Below are positions 1 through 6,014 of a stretch of DNA of 24,248 nt, one piece after another. The DNA comes from an uncultured Blautia sp. Lineage in GTDB: Bacteria; Bacillota; Clostridia; Lachnospirales; Lachnospiraceae. The notes under the pieces were generated by a model, which was given only the letters and a program-made list of their open reading frames with translations, made no database searches and was not told where the DNA came from. The position numbers and the translations under genes were made by a program. The stretch is from contig NZ_CAKROJ010000036.1 of assembly GCF_934372025.1 (NCBI RefSeq), positions 1 through 24,248 of the forward strand. Reading direction: 5' to 3'. Position 1 is the first letter of the stretch, and every line of letters starts with the position of its first letter.

Positions 1-428
1 TCGACAACTGCACCGTCTGAAATTTTAAGTACAGCAGCGGCAGCAGTAGGCTCGTCCACAATATTTGTTACCTCAAATCCGGCACCCTCCAGAACATAGC
101 CGATACTTTTGACACTTCCCTCAGAGACTCCCGGAGGAATAGCAGCAGCGGCATAAGGAAGCTCTGTACCGAGTTTTTCCTCCAGTTCAGCCTTAAGCCT
201 GGTTACAAGCTGAACGGATTCATAATAATTCACGATAACGCCATCACGGATAGCCTGAGATGGTGCGGAAATACCTGCAATCGGACGATTTGTGCTGTCG
301 ACAACAGCAAGAACCGTGTTTGCAGTACCAAGGTCTACCCCAACCTTCAGGCGACCCTTGAATTTTTTGCATTCACCGGTCTGAACCAGTTCAGCAAAAT
401 TTGATAAAGTTCTGTTTTTCAGTTCCAT
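1..428 (-). CDS. eutJ: EutJ-like Hsp70-fold protein, partial (C-terminus beyond the window)
   Basis: The first 142 codons are present on the minus strand; the rest lies left of base 1. The start is ATG at 426-428, with GGAG about 8 nt upstream, 15 bp after the carbamate kinase stop, so the two are co-transcribed. Residues 29-40 (VGVDLGTANTVL) form the phosphate-1 loop of the actin/Hsp70 ATPase fold. Residues 57-64 (SQAIRDGV), PPG at 98-100 and DEPTAA at 125-130 match the EutJ family as I remember it. EutJ is encoded in ethanolamine and related bacterial microcompartment operons and is thought to be a chaperone-like ATPase. No shell protein or lyase gene is visible here, so a microcompartment role is inferred from family only. 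Another small Hsp70-like protein is the alternative. Confidence 0.85.
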   Translation of the reverse strand, partial: MELKNRTLSNFAELVQTGECKKFKGRLKVGVDLGTANTVLAVVDSTNRPIAGISAPSQAIRDGVIVNYYESVQLVTRLKAELEEKLGTELPYAAAAIPPGVSEGSVKSIGYVLEGAGFEVTNIVDEPTAAAAVLKISDGAVV

Positions 429-443
429 GTAAAAGTACTCCAA

Positions 444-1376
444 TTATTTAATAATAGTACCAGTCTTTTCTTTATATCCTTCTTTTGCGTGAGCAATGTC
501 GGTGATGATCGTACGATGTCCCTCACCTTTGGCTGCAAAAGCAACGGCTGCTTCGATTTTGGGAAGCATGGAGCCGGCTGCAAACTGATTTTCATCAATA
601 TATTTACGGGCATCTTCTACAGAAAGAGTATCCAGATAAGTTTCTTTGTCAGTGTCTTTGTCGAGGCTGACTTTTTCAACACTTGTAAGAATGAGCAGTG
701 TGTCTGCATTCAGTTCCTCGGCAAGAAGTTCACTTGCAAAATCTTTTTCGATGATAGCGCTTGCACCGTGAAGATCGATGCCCTGTTCCATAACCGGAAT
801 TCCACCGCCACCGGCTGCAATTACAATCTGTCCTGCGTCAGAGAGGGTACGGATCGTTTCAAGCTCTACGATCTTCTGCGGTTTTGGAGCTGCAAGGATT
901 CTGCGGAATTCTCCATCTGCAACTTCTGTAACGAAATTTCCCTTGTCTTCTTCTGCTTCTGCTTCTTCAGCATTGAGAACACGTCCGATAATTTTTTCAG
1001 GTTCACCAAAAGCTTCATCATAAGGATCAATGACAACCTGTGTAAGGATTGTTGCAACAGGTTTATAGATTCCTCTGGAGAGAAGTTCAGCACGGATAGA
1101 ATTCTGAAGGTCATAACCGATATAACCCTGACTCATAGCAGAGCACACAGACATTGGTGCAAATGTATAGTCAGGATGTGCTTTGCCAAATTCGTTCATA
1201 GCTGTATGGATCATACCTACCTGTGGTCCGTTGCTGTGGGAGATAACAACATGAGTGCCTTCTTCTACAAGATCAGCAATTGCTTTGGCAGCGGCTTTGG
1301 TAGCCTGTTTCTGTTCAGGAAGAGTTGTGCCCAGAGCTTTGTGTCCAAGAGCAACAACGACAGTTTTTTCGCTCAT
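444..1376 (-). CDS. arcC: Carbamate kinase, YqeA-like subfamily
   Basis: This 310-residue protein is a full-length amino-acid-kinase-fold carbamate kinase, an enzyme that makes ATP from carbamoyl phosphate and ADP. Visible signatures are HSNGPQVG (47-54), PMSVCSAMSQGYIGYDLQN (74-92), the APKP loop (163-166), GGGGIP (189-194), IEKD (209-212, Lys211 likely catalytic) and GSMLPKIEA near residue 270. Overall it recalls E. coli YqeA more than the ArcC of arginine deiminase operons. The N-terminal loop reads ALGHKALG (9-16), where the usual motif is ALGGNAL, so both G and N of GGN are changed. Its ATG follows GAGGA by about 6 nt. It is the first gene of a unit that continues into the EutJ-like gene. 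No arginine deiminase or ornithine transcarbamylase gene is seen, so the source of carbamoyl phosphate is unknown. Confidence 0.93.
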   Translation of the reverse strand: MSEKTVVVALGHKALGTTLPEQKQATKAAAKAIADLVEEGTHVVISHSNGPQVGMIHTAMNEFGKAHPDYTFAPMSVCSAMSQGYIGYDLQNSIRAELLSRGIYKPVATILTQVVIDPYDEAFGEPEKIIGRVLNAEEAEAEEDKGNFVTEVADGEFRRILAAPKPQKIVELETIRTLSDAGQIVIAAGGGGIPVMEQGIDLHGASAIIEKDFASELLAEELNADTLLILTSVEKVSLDKDTDKETYLDTLSVEDARKYIDENQFAAGSMLPKIEAAVAFAAKGEGHRTIITDIAHAKEGYKEKTGTIIK

Positions 1377-1471
1377 ATAAATTCCTCATTTCTTTTCAAT
1401 TTAATAATTAAGGTAACAATTCAGCAGGTAATGGAAAAGGTACTGAAAAGTTACCGATCAAGTTACTTTCT

Positions 1472-1500
1472 ATTATAAAAGAATGGGGAGGGAATTGCAA
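1472..1500 (-). promoter_or_regulatory. Promoter of the arcC-eutJ unit
   Basis: Read on the minus strand, TTGCAA (1500-1495), a 17-bp spacer and a perfect TATAAT (1477-1472) make a near-consensus SigA promoter. The predicted start near 1465 gives a leader of about 90 nt before the carbamate kinase ATG. Confidence 0.75.
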
Positions 1501-1508
1501 TAAAAAGA

Positions 1509-1537
1509 TAGAAACGGGCAGAATGGCATGATATACT
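1509..1537 (+). promoter_or_regulatory. Extended -10 promoter of the sugar cassette
   Basis: TAGAAA (1509-1514, 4 of 6 to TTGACA), a 17-bp spacer and TATACT (1532-1537) preceded by TG at 1529-1530 form an extended -10 promoter. It points at the mutarotase gene, whose AGGAGG lies just ahead of its ATG. It sits back to back with the carbamate kinase promoter; the two -35 elements are 8 bp apart. Confidence 0.55.
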
Positions 1538-1559
1538 GAAAAATAAAGGAGGGTAAAGC

Positions 1560-2444
1560 ATGAACTATATAATTCGAAATCAGAAATTGACAGTGGAAAT
1601 ATCATCCAGAGGGGGAGAATTCCGGTCAGTTAAAGACACGCAGGGCAGAGAATATCTCTGGCAGGGGGATGTAGCAACATGGACAGACAGAGGACCAAAT
1701 CTTTTTCCTTACATAGGAAGGATGACCAATAAAAAATATCAGTATCGGGGAGAAACATATCAGATGGATGTTCATGGATTTCTGCCAACAGCCGAACTGA
1801 CACTGGTCGATCAGAAAGAAGCTGAACTGACCCTGAGACTGGAAAGTTCAGATGAAACCAGAAAACAGTATCCGTTTGAATTTATATTGGATATCACATG
1901 GAAACTGGAAGATGAGAAGATCAGCATTTCCTACCATGTTACAAATACAGATGACAAAACAATGTATTTTGGAATCGGCGGACATCCGGGCTTCAATATT
2001 CCATTTGAAGATGGATTAAAGTTTGAAGATTATCGTATTGATTTTGGTGAAGGTGCAAAACCACGTTCGATCATGCTGTCTGATGACTGCTTCATACTGG
2101 AAAAGGATGAACCATTAGTGCTTGAAAATGGACGATATCTGAATCTGAGACACAGTCTTTTTGATAATGATTCAATTGTATTGAAGGAGATGCCAAAAGA
2201 AATAAAACTTTACAGTGAGAAGGGCAATAAAGAAATCAGAATTGCATTTCCGGATATGGATTATTTGGGATTCTGGCACTGGCCACGGGTAGAAGTGAAT
2301 TATATGTGTATTGAGCCATGGAGTTCTCTGCCGTCACGCAAGGACATTGTGGAAAATCTGGAAAAACAGGAGAATCTTCTTTCGCTGGAAAGAGGAAAAG
2401 AATATCTTAACAGATGGAGCATCACAATCTCAGAGAAAAAATAA
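1560..2444 (+). CDS. Aldose 1-epimerase family protein (LacX-like mutarotase)
   Basis: The 294-residue protein has the galactose-mutarotase-like beta-sandwich signature. It shows PNLFPYIGR (46-54), His72 in VHGFL, the GGHPGF motif (140-145, catalytic His142) and Glu252 in CIEPWSS, which is the expected general base. It would interconvert alpha and beta anomers of a sugar in the cytoplasm. The LacX-like subgroup often lacks a proven substrate. The start ATG follows AGGAGG by about 7 nt. It is the first gene of a four-gene unit, 40 bp ahead of the aldolase. The context suggests it presents the right anomer to the AGE-type isomerase two genes downstream. Fold assignment is firm; substrate is not known. 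Confidence 0.88.
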   Translation: MNYIIRNQKLTVEISSRGGEFRSVKDTQGREYLWQGDVATWTDRGPNLFPYIGRMTNKKYQYRGETYQMDVHGFLPTAELTLVDQKEAELTLRLESSDETRKQYPFEFILDITWKLEDEKISISYHVTNTDDKTMYFGIGGHPGFNIPFEDGLKFEDYRIDFGEGAKPRSIMLSDDCFILEKDEPLVLENGRYLNLRHSLFDNDSIVLKEMPKEIKLYSEKGNKEIRIAFPDMDYLGFWHWPRVEVNYMCIEPWSSLPSRKDIVENLEKQENLLSLERGKEYLNRWSITISEKK

Positions 2445-2484
2445 AAGGACATGGATGCATCCAGTTTGAAAAGGAGGAACGCAG

Positions 2485-3324
2485 ATGTTAGTGAATTTAA
2501 ATGATGTTTTGAAACCGGCAAGAGAGGATCACTACGCAGTCGGACTTTTTAATACCTGTAATCTTGAGTTTGCACGAGGGGTTATTGCGGCAGCAGAGGA
2601 AACACAGTCACCTGTGATCATTGGAACGGCAGAAATTCTTCTTCCGGTGGCAAGTCTGGAAGAGATGGCAGAGATGCTCATTCCGATGGCAAAACGTGCA
2701 AGTGTGCCGGTAGTCGTTCATCTGGATCATGGTCTCAATGCAGAGACCTGTAAAAAAGCGTTGGAACTGGGCTTCAGTTCTATTATGTATGACTGCTCTA
2801 CAGATCCATATGATGTAAATGTACAGAAAGTAGCGGAGATGGCAAAACTGGCGCATTCTTATGGCGCAACGATCGAGGGTGAACTGGGACATGTTGGAAA
2901 TAATCCGACTTCTGCAGAAGACGAGACCGATCCATCCGCATTTTATACAGAACCGGGTGAGGCACTTGATTTCGTTACAAAGACTGGTGTTGATGCGCTT
3001 GCAATAGCAGTTGGTACAGCACATGGTGCGTATAAACTGCCACCAAAACTCGATTTCCAGAGAATCAGAGAAATTGCAGGAACAATCGATACAAGTCTGG
3101 TCCTTCACGGCGGTTCAGGTCTTACAGACGATGATTTCAGAAAAGCAATTGATGAGGGTATCAGCAAAGTCAATATTTTTACAGACATTAATATGGCTGC
3201 TGCAAAGGCAGCACATGACGGATATGCAAATGGTTCTGTGCTTCTCACGGATCTTCAGCCTGTGATGGTGGAAGCTGTCAAACAGGCCACAATTAAAAAG
3301 ATGAAAGTGTTCAGAAATAAGTAA
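2485..3324 (+). CDS. Class II (zinc) ketose-bisphosphate aldolase family protein
   Basis: This 279-residue TIM-barrel aldolase belongs to the FbaA/GatY/KbaY family, which cleaves ketose phosphates to DHAP and an aldehyde using zinc. Visible features are HLDHG (79-83, with catalytic Asp81 and zinc ligand His82), EGELGHVG (131-138), zinc ligand His180 in VGTAHG, His208 in LHGGSG (207-212, also a phosphate-binding loop) and NIFTD (230-234). Length is normal for the short GatY/KbaY type. The ATG follows AAGGAGG by 9-10 nt. It lies between the mutarotase and the isomerase genes. Fructose-, tagatose- or another ketose (bis)phosphate could be the substrate; a modified sugar is possible given the neighbours. 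Family is certain, specificity is not. Confidence 0.92.
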   Translation: MLVNLNDVLKPAREDHYAVGLFNTCNLEFARGVIAAAEETQSPVIIGTAEILLPVASLEEMAEMLIPMAKRASVPVVVHLDHGLNAETCKKALELGFSSIMYDCSTDPYDVNVQKVAEMAKLAHSYGATIEGELGHVGNNPTSAEDETDPSAFYTEPGEALDFVTKTGVDALAIAVGTAHGAYKLPPKLDFQRIREIAGTIDTSLVLHGGSGLTDDDFRKAIDEGISKVNIFTDINMAAAKAAHDGYANGSVLLTDLQPVMVEAVKQATIKKMKVFRNK

Positions 3325-3354
3325 CAGGCGACAAAGACTATGGGGGATAGTATA

Positions 3355-4596
3355 ATGTTTGCAAAATATCAGATCGATACAGAAGAAAATCGTGCATTTA
3401 TGAAAATGATGAGAGATGATCTGTTTGAATTTGGAAAAAATTTTCCTTCACCGGGCGGAAGTGCCTGGTATCTGAAAAATGATGGCAGCCCATGGAAAGA
3501 GAAAAACAGAGAATCTTATTGCACAAGCAGAATGGCACATGTCTACAGCATCGCATATCTGATGGGAGTTCCAGGTGCAAAAAAGCTTGCATCGGAGGCA
3601 GTCAGAGCCTTAAAGGGTGAACTTAAAGATAAAGAAAACGGTGGATGGTACACTGGGCTGACAGCTGGAAATAAACCTATGCCGCTGAAACTTGCATATG
3701 CACATGCATTTGTGATCCTGGCCGCTTCATCCGCAATCTGTGCCGGAATTGATGGTGCAGAGGAACTTCTTAAAGAAGCTGAAGAGCTGTTTGATCTTCG
3801 CTATTGGGATGAAGGAGAAGGACTGGTCCGTGACACCTGGAATACAGAATTTACAGTTCTGGATGAATATCGTGGCCTGAATTCCAACATGCATACCGTA
3901 GAGGCGTTCCTGGCCGCAGCAGATGTGACCGGTGATGAGAAATACAGGATAAGAGCCGGCCGTATCATTAAACGTGTCCTCGAATGGGCAGAGGCAAATG
4001 AGTGGCGGATTCCGGAACACTACACTGCAGACTGGGGTGTGGAACTTGAGAAAAATAAAGAAAAGCCTGACGATCCGTTTAAGCCATATGGAGCAACTCC
4101 GGGGCATGGACTGGAGTGGGCAAGACTGATCACTCAGTGGGCACTTTCCACCTACTGTGGAGAAGAAAGAGCAAAAGCAGATGCATTTATAGGAGCAGCC
4201 GAAAATCTTTTTAAGCGTGCAGTAGCGGATGGATGGAATGCTGATGGCGCGTGGGGAATTGTTTATACAACTGACTGGAAAGGAAACCCGGTTGTTCATG
4301 ACAGAATGCACTGGACGATTGCAGAAGGTGTGAATACAGCGGCAACTCTGTACAGGGTTACCGGTAAAATGCAGTATGCGGATTGTTATGCGGAATTTCT
4401 GCAGTATATTGATGAGGCTGTTCTGGATCATGTGAATGGTTCCTGGTTCCACCAGCTGGATAAGAATAATAGGGTAATGGAGACCGTATGGCCAGGCAAA
4501 CCGGATCTTTATCATGCCGCACAGGCAACGATGATTCCATATTATGCAGCAGATATGTCGATTGCTCCGGCGGTAAAAAATAAACTGGAGGTGTGA
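3355..4596 (+). CDS. AGE-family sugar epimerase/isomerase (YihS/mannose-isomerase-like)
   Basis: The (alpha/alpha)6-barrel protein of 413 residues aligns from memory along its whole length with E. coli YihS. Catalytic positions fit: Arg59 in TSRMAH, His180 in NSNMH, His251 in TPGH, Glu324 in TIAEG and His387 in DLYH, offset by three or four from Arg55, His176, His248, Glu320 and His383. It should interconvert an aldose and its ketose or 2-epimer. Residues I recall as sulfonate contacts of YihS (Arg238, Gln362, Gln379) correspond to Pro241, His366 and Pro383, so a mannose-isomerase-like activity is at least as likely as sulfoquinovose isomerisation. I chose ATG 3355 because GGGGGA (3342-3347) lies 7 nt upstream; an in-frame ATG at 3340 would add five residues. 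The kinase gene follows after 4 bp. Confidence 0.88.
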   Translation: MFAKYQIDTEENRAFMKMMRDDLFEFGKNFPSPGGSAWYLKNDGSPWKEKNRESYCTSRMAHVYSIAYLMGVPGAKKLASEAVRALKGELKDKENGGWYTGLTAGNKPMPLKLAYAHAFVILAASSAICAGIDGAEELLKEAEELFDLRYWDEGEGLVRDTWNTEFTVLDEYRGLNSNMHTVEAFLAAADVTGDEKYRIRAGRIIKRVLEWAEANEWRIPEHYTADWGVELEKNKEKPDDPFKPYGATPGHGLEWARLITQWALSTYCGEERAKADAFIGAAENLFKRAVADGWNADGAWGIVYTTDWKGNPVVHDRMHWTIAEGVNTAATLYRVTGKMQYADCYAEFLQYIDEAVLDHVNGSWFHQLDKNNRVMETVWPGKPDLYHAAQATMIPYYAADMSIAPAVKNKLEV

Positions 4597-4600
4597 ACGT

Positions 4601-5638
4601 ATGGCAGGGATAGCAGTTGCAGGGACTTTGGTTGCAGATGTGATCAAGATGATCAGTTATTATCCAGATAAAGGGATGCTGGCGGACATTTCCAGTGAGT
4701 CTTATGGGGTTGGAGGATGTGTTTCCAATACGGCTGTTGGAATAAAAATGCTGGATTCTTCTATAGAAGTAAAGAGTGTTGGGCTTACCGGAAAAGATGA
4801 TAAGGGAAGATTTCTGAAAGAAAAACTGTCTGCATTTGGAATTGATACCTCCCTGATCCAGGAAACCGAGAAAGAAGTTACTTCTTTTTCTGATGTAATG
4901 ACGGTAAAAGCAACTGGAGAAAGAACATTTTTTCATAACAGAGGAGCATGCAGGCTTTTTGATGAGAACTGTCTGCATCTGGATACGCTGGATGCAGAAC
5001 TTGTGCTTCTGGGATATGGTGGACTTCTTGATGCGATGAATGCTCCAGACGAAACATATGGAACGGCTCTTGTAAAGACATTTCACGATATGAAACAGAA
5101 GGGAATCGAGACAGCGATGGATGTTGCAAGTCTCAAAGATCAGGAAGAAATGCACAGACTGATCGTTCCGGCTTTAAAATATGTGGATTATCTGATCGTA
5201 AATGAGATAGAAGGTGGAATGATCGTCGGAATTTCTCCACGAGAGGAGAGTGGTGAAATGATTCCGGGGGCACTGGAGAAAATCTGCCGCCGTATTCTGT
5301 CATTTGGCGTTGGCAAATGCTGTGTTATCCATGCACCTGAAGTAGGATGTGCGGTGGACAGTGATGGCAGATATTACGAAGAACCATCCTTAAAACTTCC
5401 AAAAGGATACATTGTCGGAGCAGTTGGAGCAGGAGATTCTTTTTGTGCCGGAATTCTGTATTCAATCTATAAGAAACTGCCTGTAGAGGAAGCTCTGAAG
5501 ATTGGTGCATCTACTGCGGCGGCCAATCTGTCAGCAGGAGATTCCGTGAGCGGACTTCGCAGCATCGAAAAAACAATGGAACTTTATAAGAAATACTCTG
5601 TGAATAATGCAGACAAAAACACAGCAGGTGAAATCTGA
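4601..5638 (+). CDS. PfkB-family carbohydrate kinase
   Basis: The 345-residue protein is a ribokinase/PfkB-fold sugar kinase. It has GGCVSNTA (38-45) in the substrate region, an FFHNRGA segment (110-116) and the family signature GAVGAGDSF (273-281) with catalytic base Asp279. It should phosphorylate a ketose (or other furanose) with ATP. With an isomerase immediately upstream and an aldolase in the same unit, it likely phosphorylates the ketose made by the isomerase. Its GGAGG (4587-4591) lies inside the end of the isomerase gene, 9 nt before the ATG, suggesting coupled translation. The stop codon lies in the loop of the transcription terminator. Fructokinase, 1-phosphofructokinase or sulfofructose-kinase-like roles cannot be told apart from sequence alone. 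Confidence 0.9.
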   Translation: MAGIAVAGTLVADVIKMISYYPDKGMLADISSESYGVGGCVSNTAVGIKMLDSSIEVKSVGLTGKDDKGRFLKEKLSAFGIDTSLIQETEKEVTSFSDVMTVKATGERTFFHNRGACRLFDENCLHLDTLDAELVLLGYGGLLDAMNAPDETYGTALVKTFHDMKQKGIETAMDVASLKDQEEMHRLIVPALKYVDYLIVNEIEGGMIVGISPREESGEMIPGALEKICRRILSFGVGKCCVIHAPEVGCAVDSDGRYYEEPSLKLPKGYIVGAVGAGDSFCAGILYSIYKKLPVEEALKIGASTAAANLSAGDSVSGLRSIEKTMELYKKYSVNNADKNTAGEI

Positions 5639-5656
5639 TCACCTGCTGTGTTTTTT
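5619..5656 (+). terminator. Intrinsic terminator of the sugar cassette
   Basis: A perfect 13-bp stem (5619-5631 with 5639-5651) closes a 7-nt loop and runs into six T residues. The kinase stop codon TGA (5636-5638) forms the end of the loop, so the last codons are part of the terminator stem. A-rich bases before the stem could pair with the T-run and give some activity in reverse. Confidence 0.95.
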
Positions 5657-5743
5657 AACTTTTTGAGGGGGGAGATAGAGAGTGGTTATTCATCTATCCA
5701 ATTACTATTATAAGCAGGAAATATGTTTAAACTGTGTATTAAT

Positions 5744-5785
5744 TCTAAAAGAAATCTAAAAAGTTTAAAGAAAAATTAAAGAAAA
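5744..5785 (+). repeat. A-rich direct repeats in 11-bp phase upstream of a promoter
   Basis: TCTAAAA occurs at 5744 and 5755, and TTAAAGAAAA at 5765 and 5776, each pair 11 bp apart. The array ends about 20 bp before the -35 element at 5806. Spacing is like that of OmpR-family response-regulator half-sites, but the DNA is A-rich and the pattern may be chance. Confidence 0.35.
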
Positions 5786-5805
5786 TCTATAATTTTTGCA
5801 GGTTG

Positions 5806-5834
5806 TTGTGATTTCACATAATACATGTTAGAAT
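5806..5834 (+). promoter_or_regulatory. Promoter of the surface protein gene
   Basis: TTGTGA (5806-5811), a 17-bp spacer and TAGAAT (5829-5834) preceded by TG at 5826-5827 form an extended -10 promoter. Transcription would start near 5841 and make a leader of about 175 nt. Confidence 0.55.
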
Positions 5835-5839
5835 GTAAG

Positions 5840-6014
5840 TCTCCGGCAAGGTCTGTTGGAGAATAATGTCTGGATTCCACTTCTATGGAATTCATATTTT
5901 CTATTGTCGTTTCGACAACGATCCCAGAAACAATGAAGATATGTAAAGAAAGGGGAGATGCCTATGCCCTGAGGGAGATGCTGCACGTTAATTCCGTTAC
6001 AAAAGGAGTAGTAT
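5840..6014 (+). other. Long structured 5' leader of the surface protein gene
   Basis: The gene-free stretch 5639-6014 holds the terminator, the A-rich repeats, the promoter and this leader. The leader has three hairpins: TCTCC (5840-5844) with GGAGA (5858-5862); a 9-bp stem 5871-5879 with 5886-5894 and a 6-nt loop; and TTGTCG (5904-5909) with CGACAA (5913-5918) and a 3-nt loop. GGGAGATGC is then repeated at 5953-5961 and 5973-5981. I do not recognise a known riboswitch. No terminator T-run follows the hairpins, so any control would more likely act on translation or RNA stability. Confidence 0.45.
5866..5946 (+). CDS. Possible 26-residue upstream ORF in the leader
   Basis: An ATG at 5866 follows GGAG (5858-5861) by 4 nt and opens a 26-codon frame ending in TAA at 5944-5946. 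The peptide begins MSGFHFYG, is rich in aromatic residues in its first half and ends in an Asp/Asn-rich part. Its codons span the second and third hairpins, so translation would have to open them. A further frame starting at ATG 5978 would run 15 codons and overlap the start of the surface protein gene. There is no homology evidence; it may be a leader peptide or simply chance. Confidence 0.2.
   Translation: MSGFHFYGIHIFYCRFDNDPRNNEDM

Noticed and set aside
489..1478. A 329-codon plus-strand open frame
   Set aside because: It is antisense to the carbamate kinase gene, with Cys/Phe/Asn-rich composition and no good ribosome site.
3727..4647. Long minus-strand open frames across the isomerase and kinase genes
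   Set aside because: They are antisense to genes with intact catalytic motifs and have biased, domain-free composition.
1560..5638. Naming the sugar cassette as a sulfoquinovose operon
   Set aside because: The gene families fit, but recalled sulfonate-binding positions of the isomerase are not conserved and no sulfoquinovosidase or sulfolactaldehyde enzyme is in the window.
5840..6014. A known riboswitch (TPP, c-di-GMP, cobalamin, manganese, fluoride) in the surface protein leader
   Set aside because: None of the invariant sequence blocks of these aptamers as I remember them are present; only simple hairpins and a short repeat are seen.
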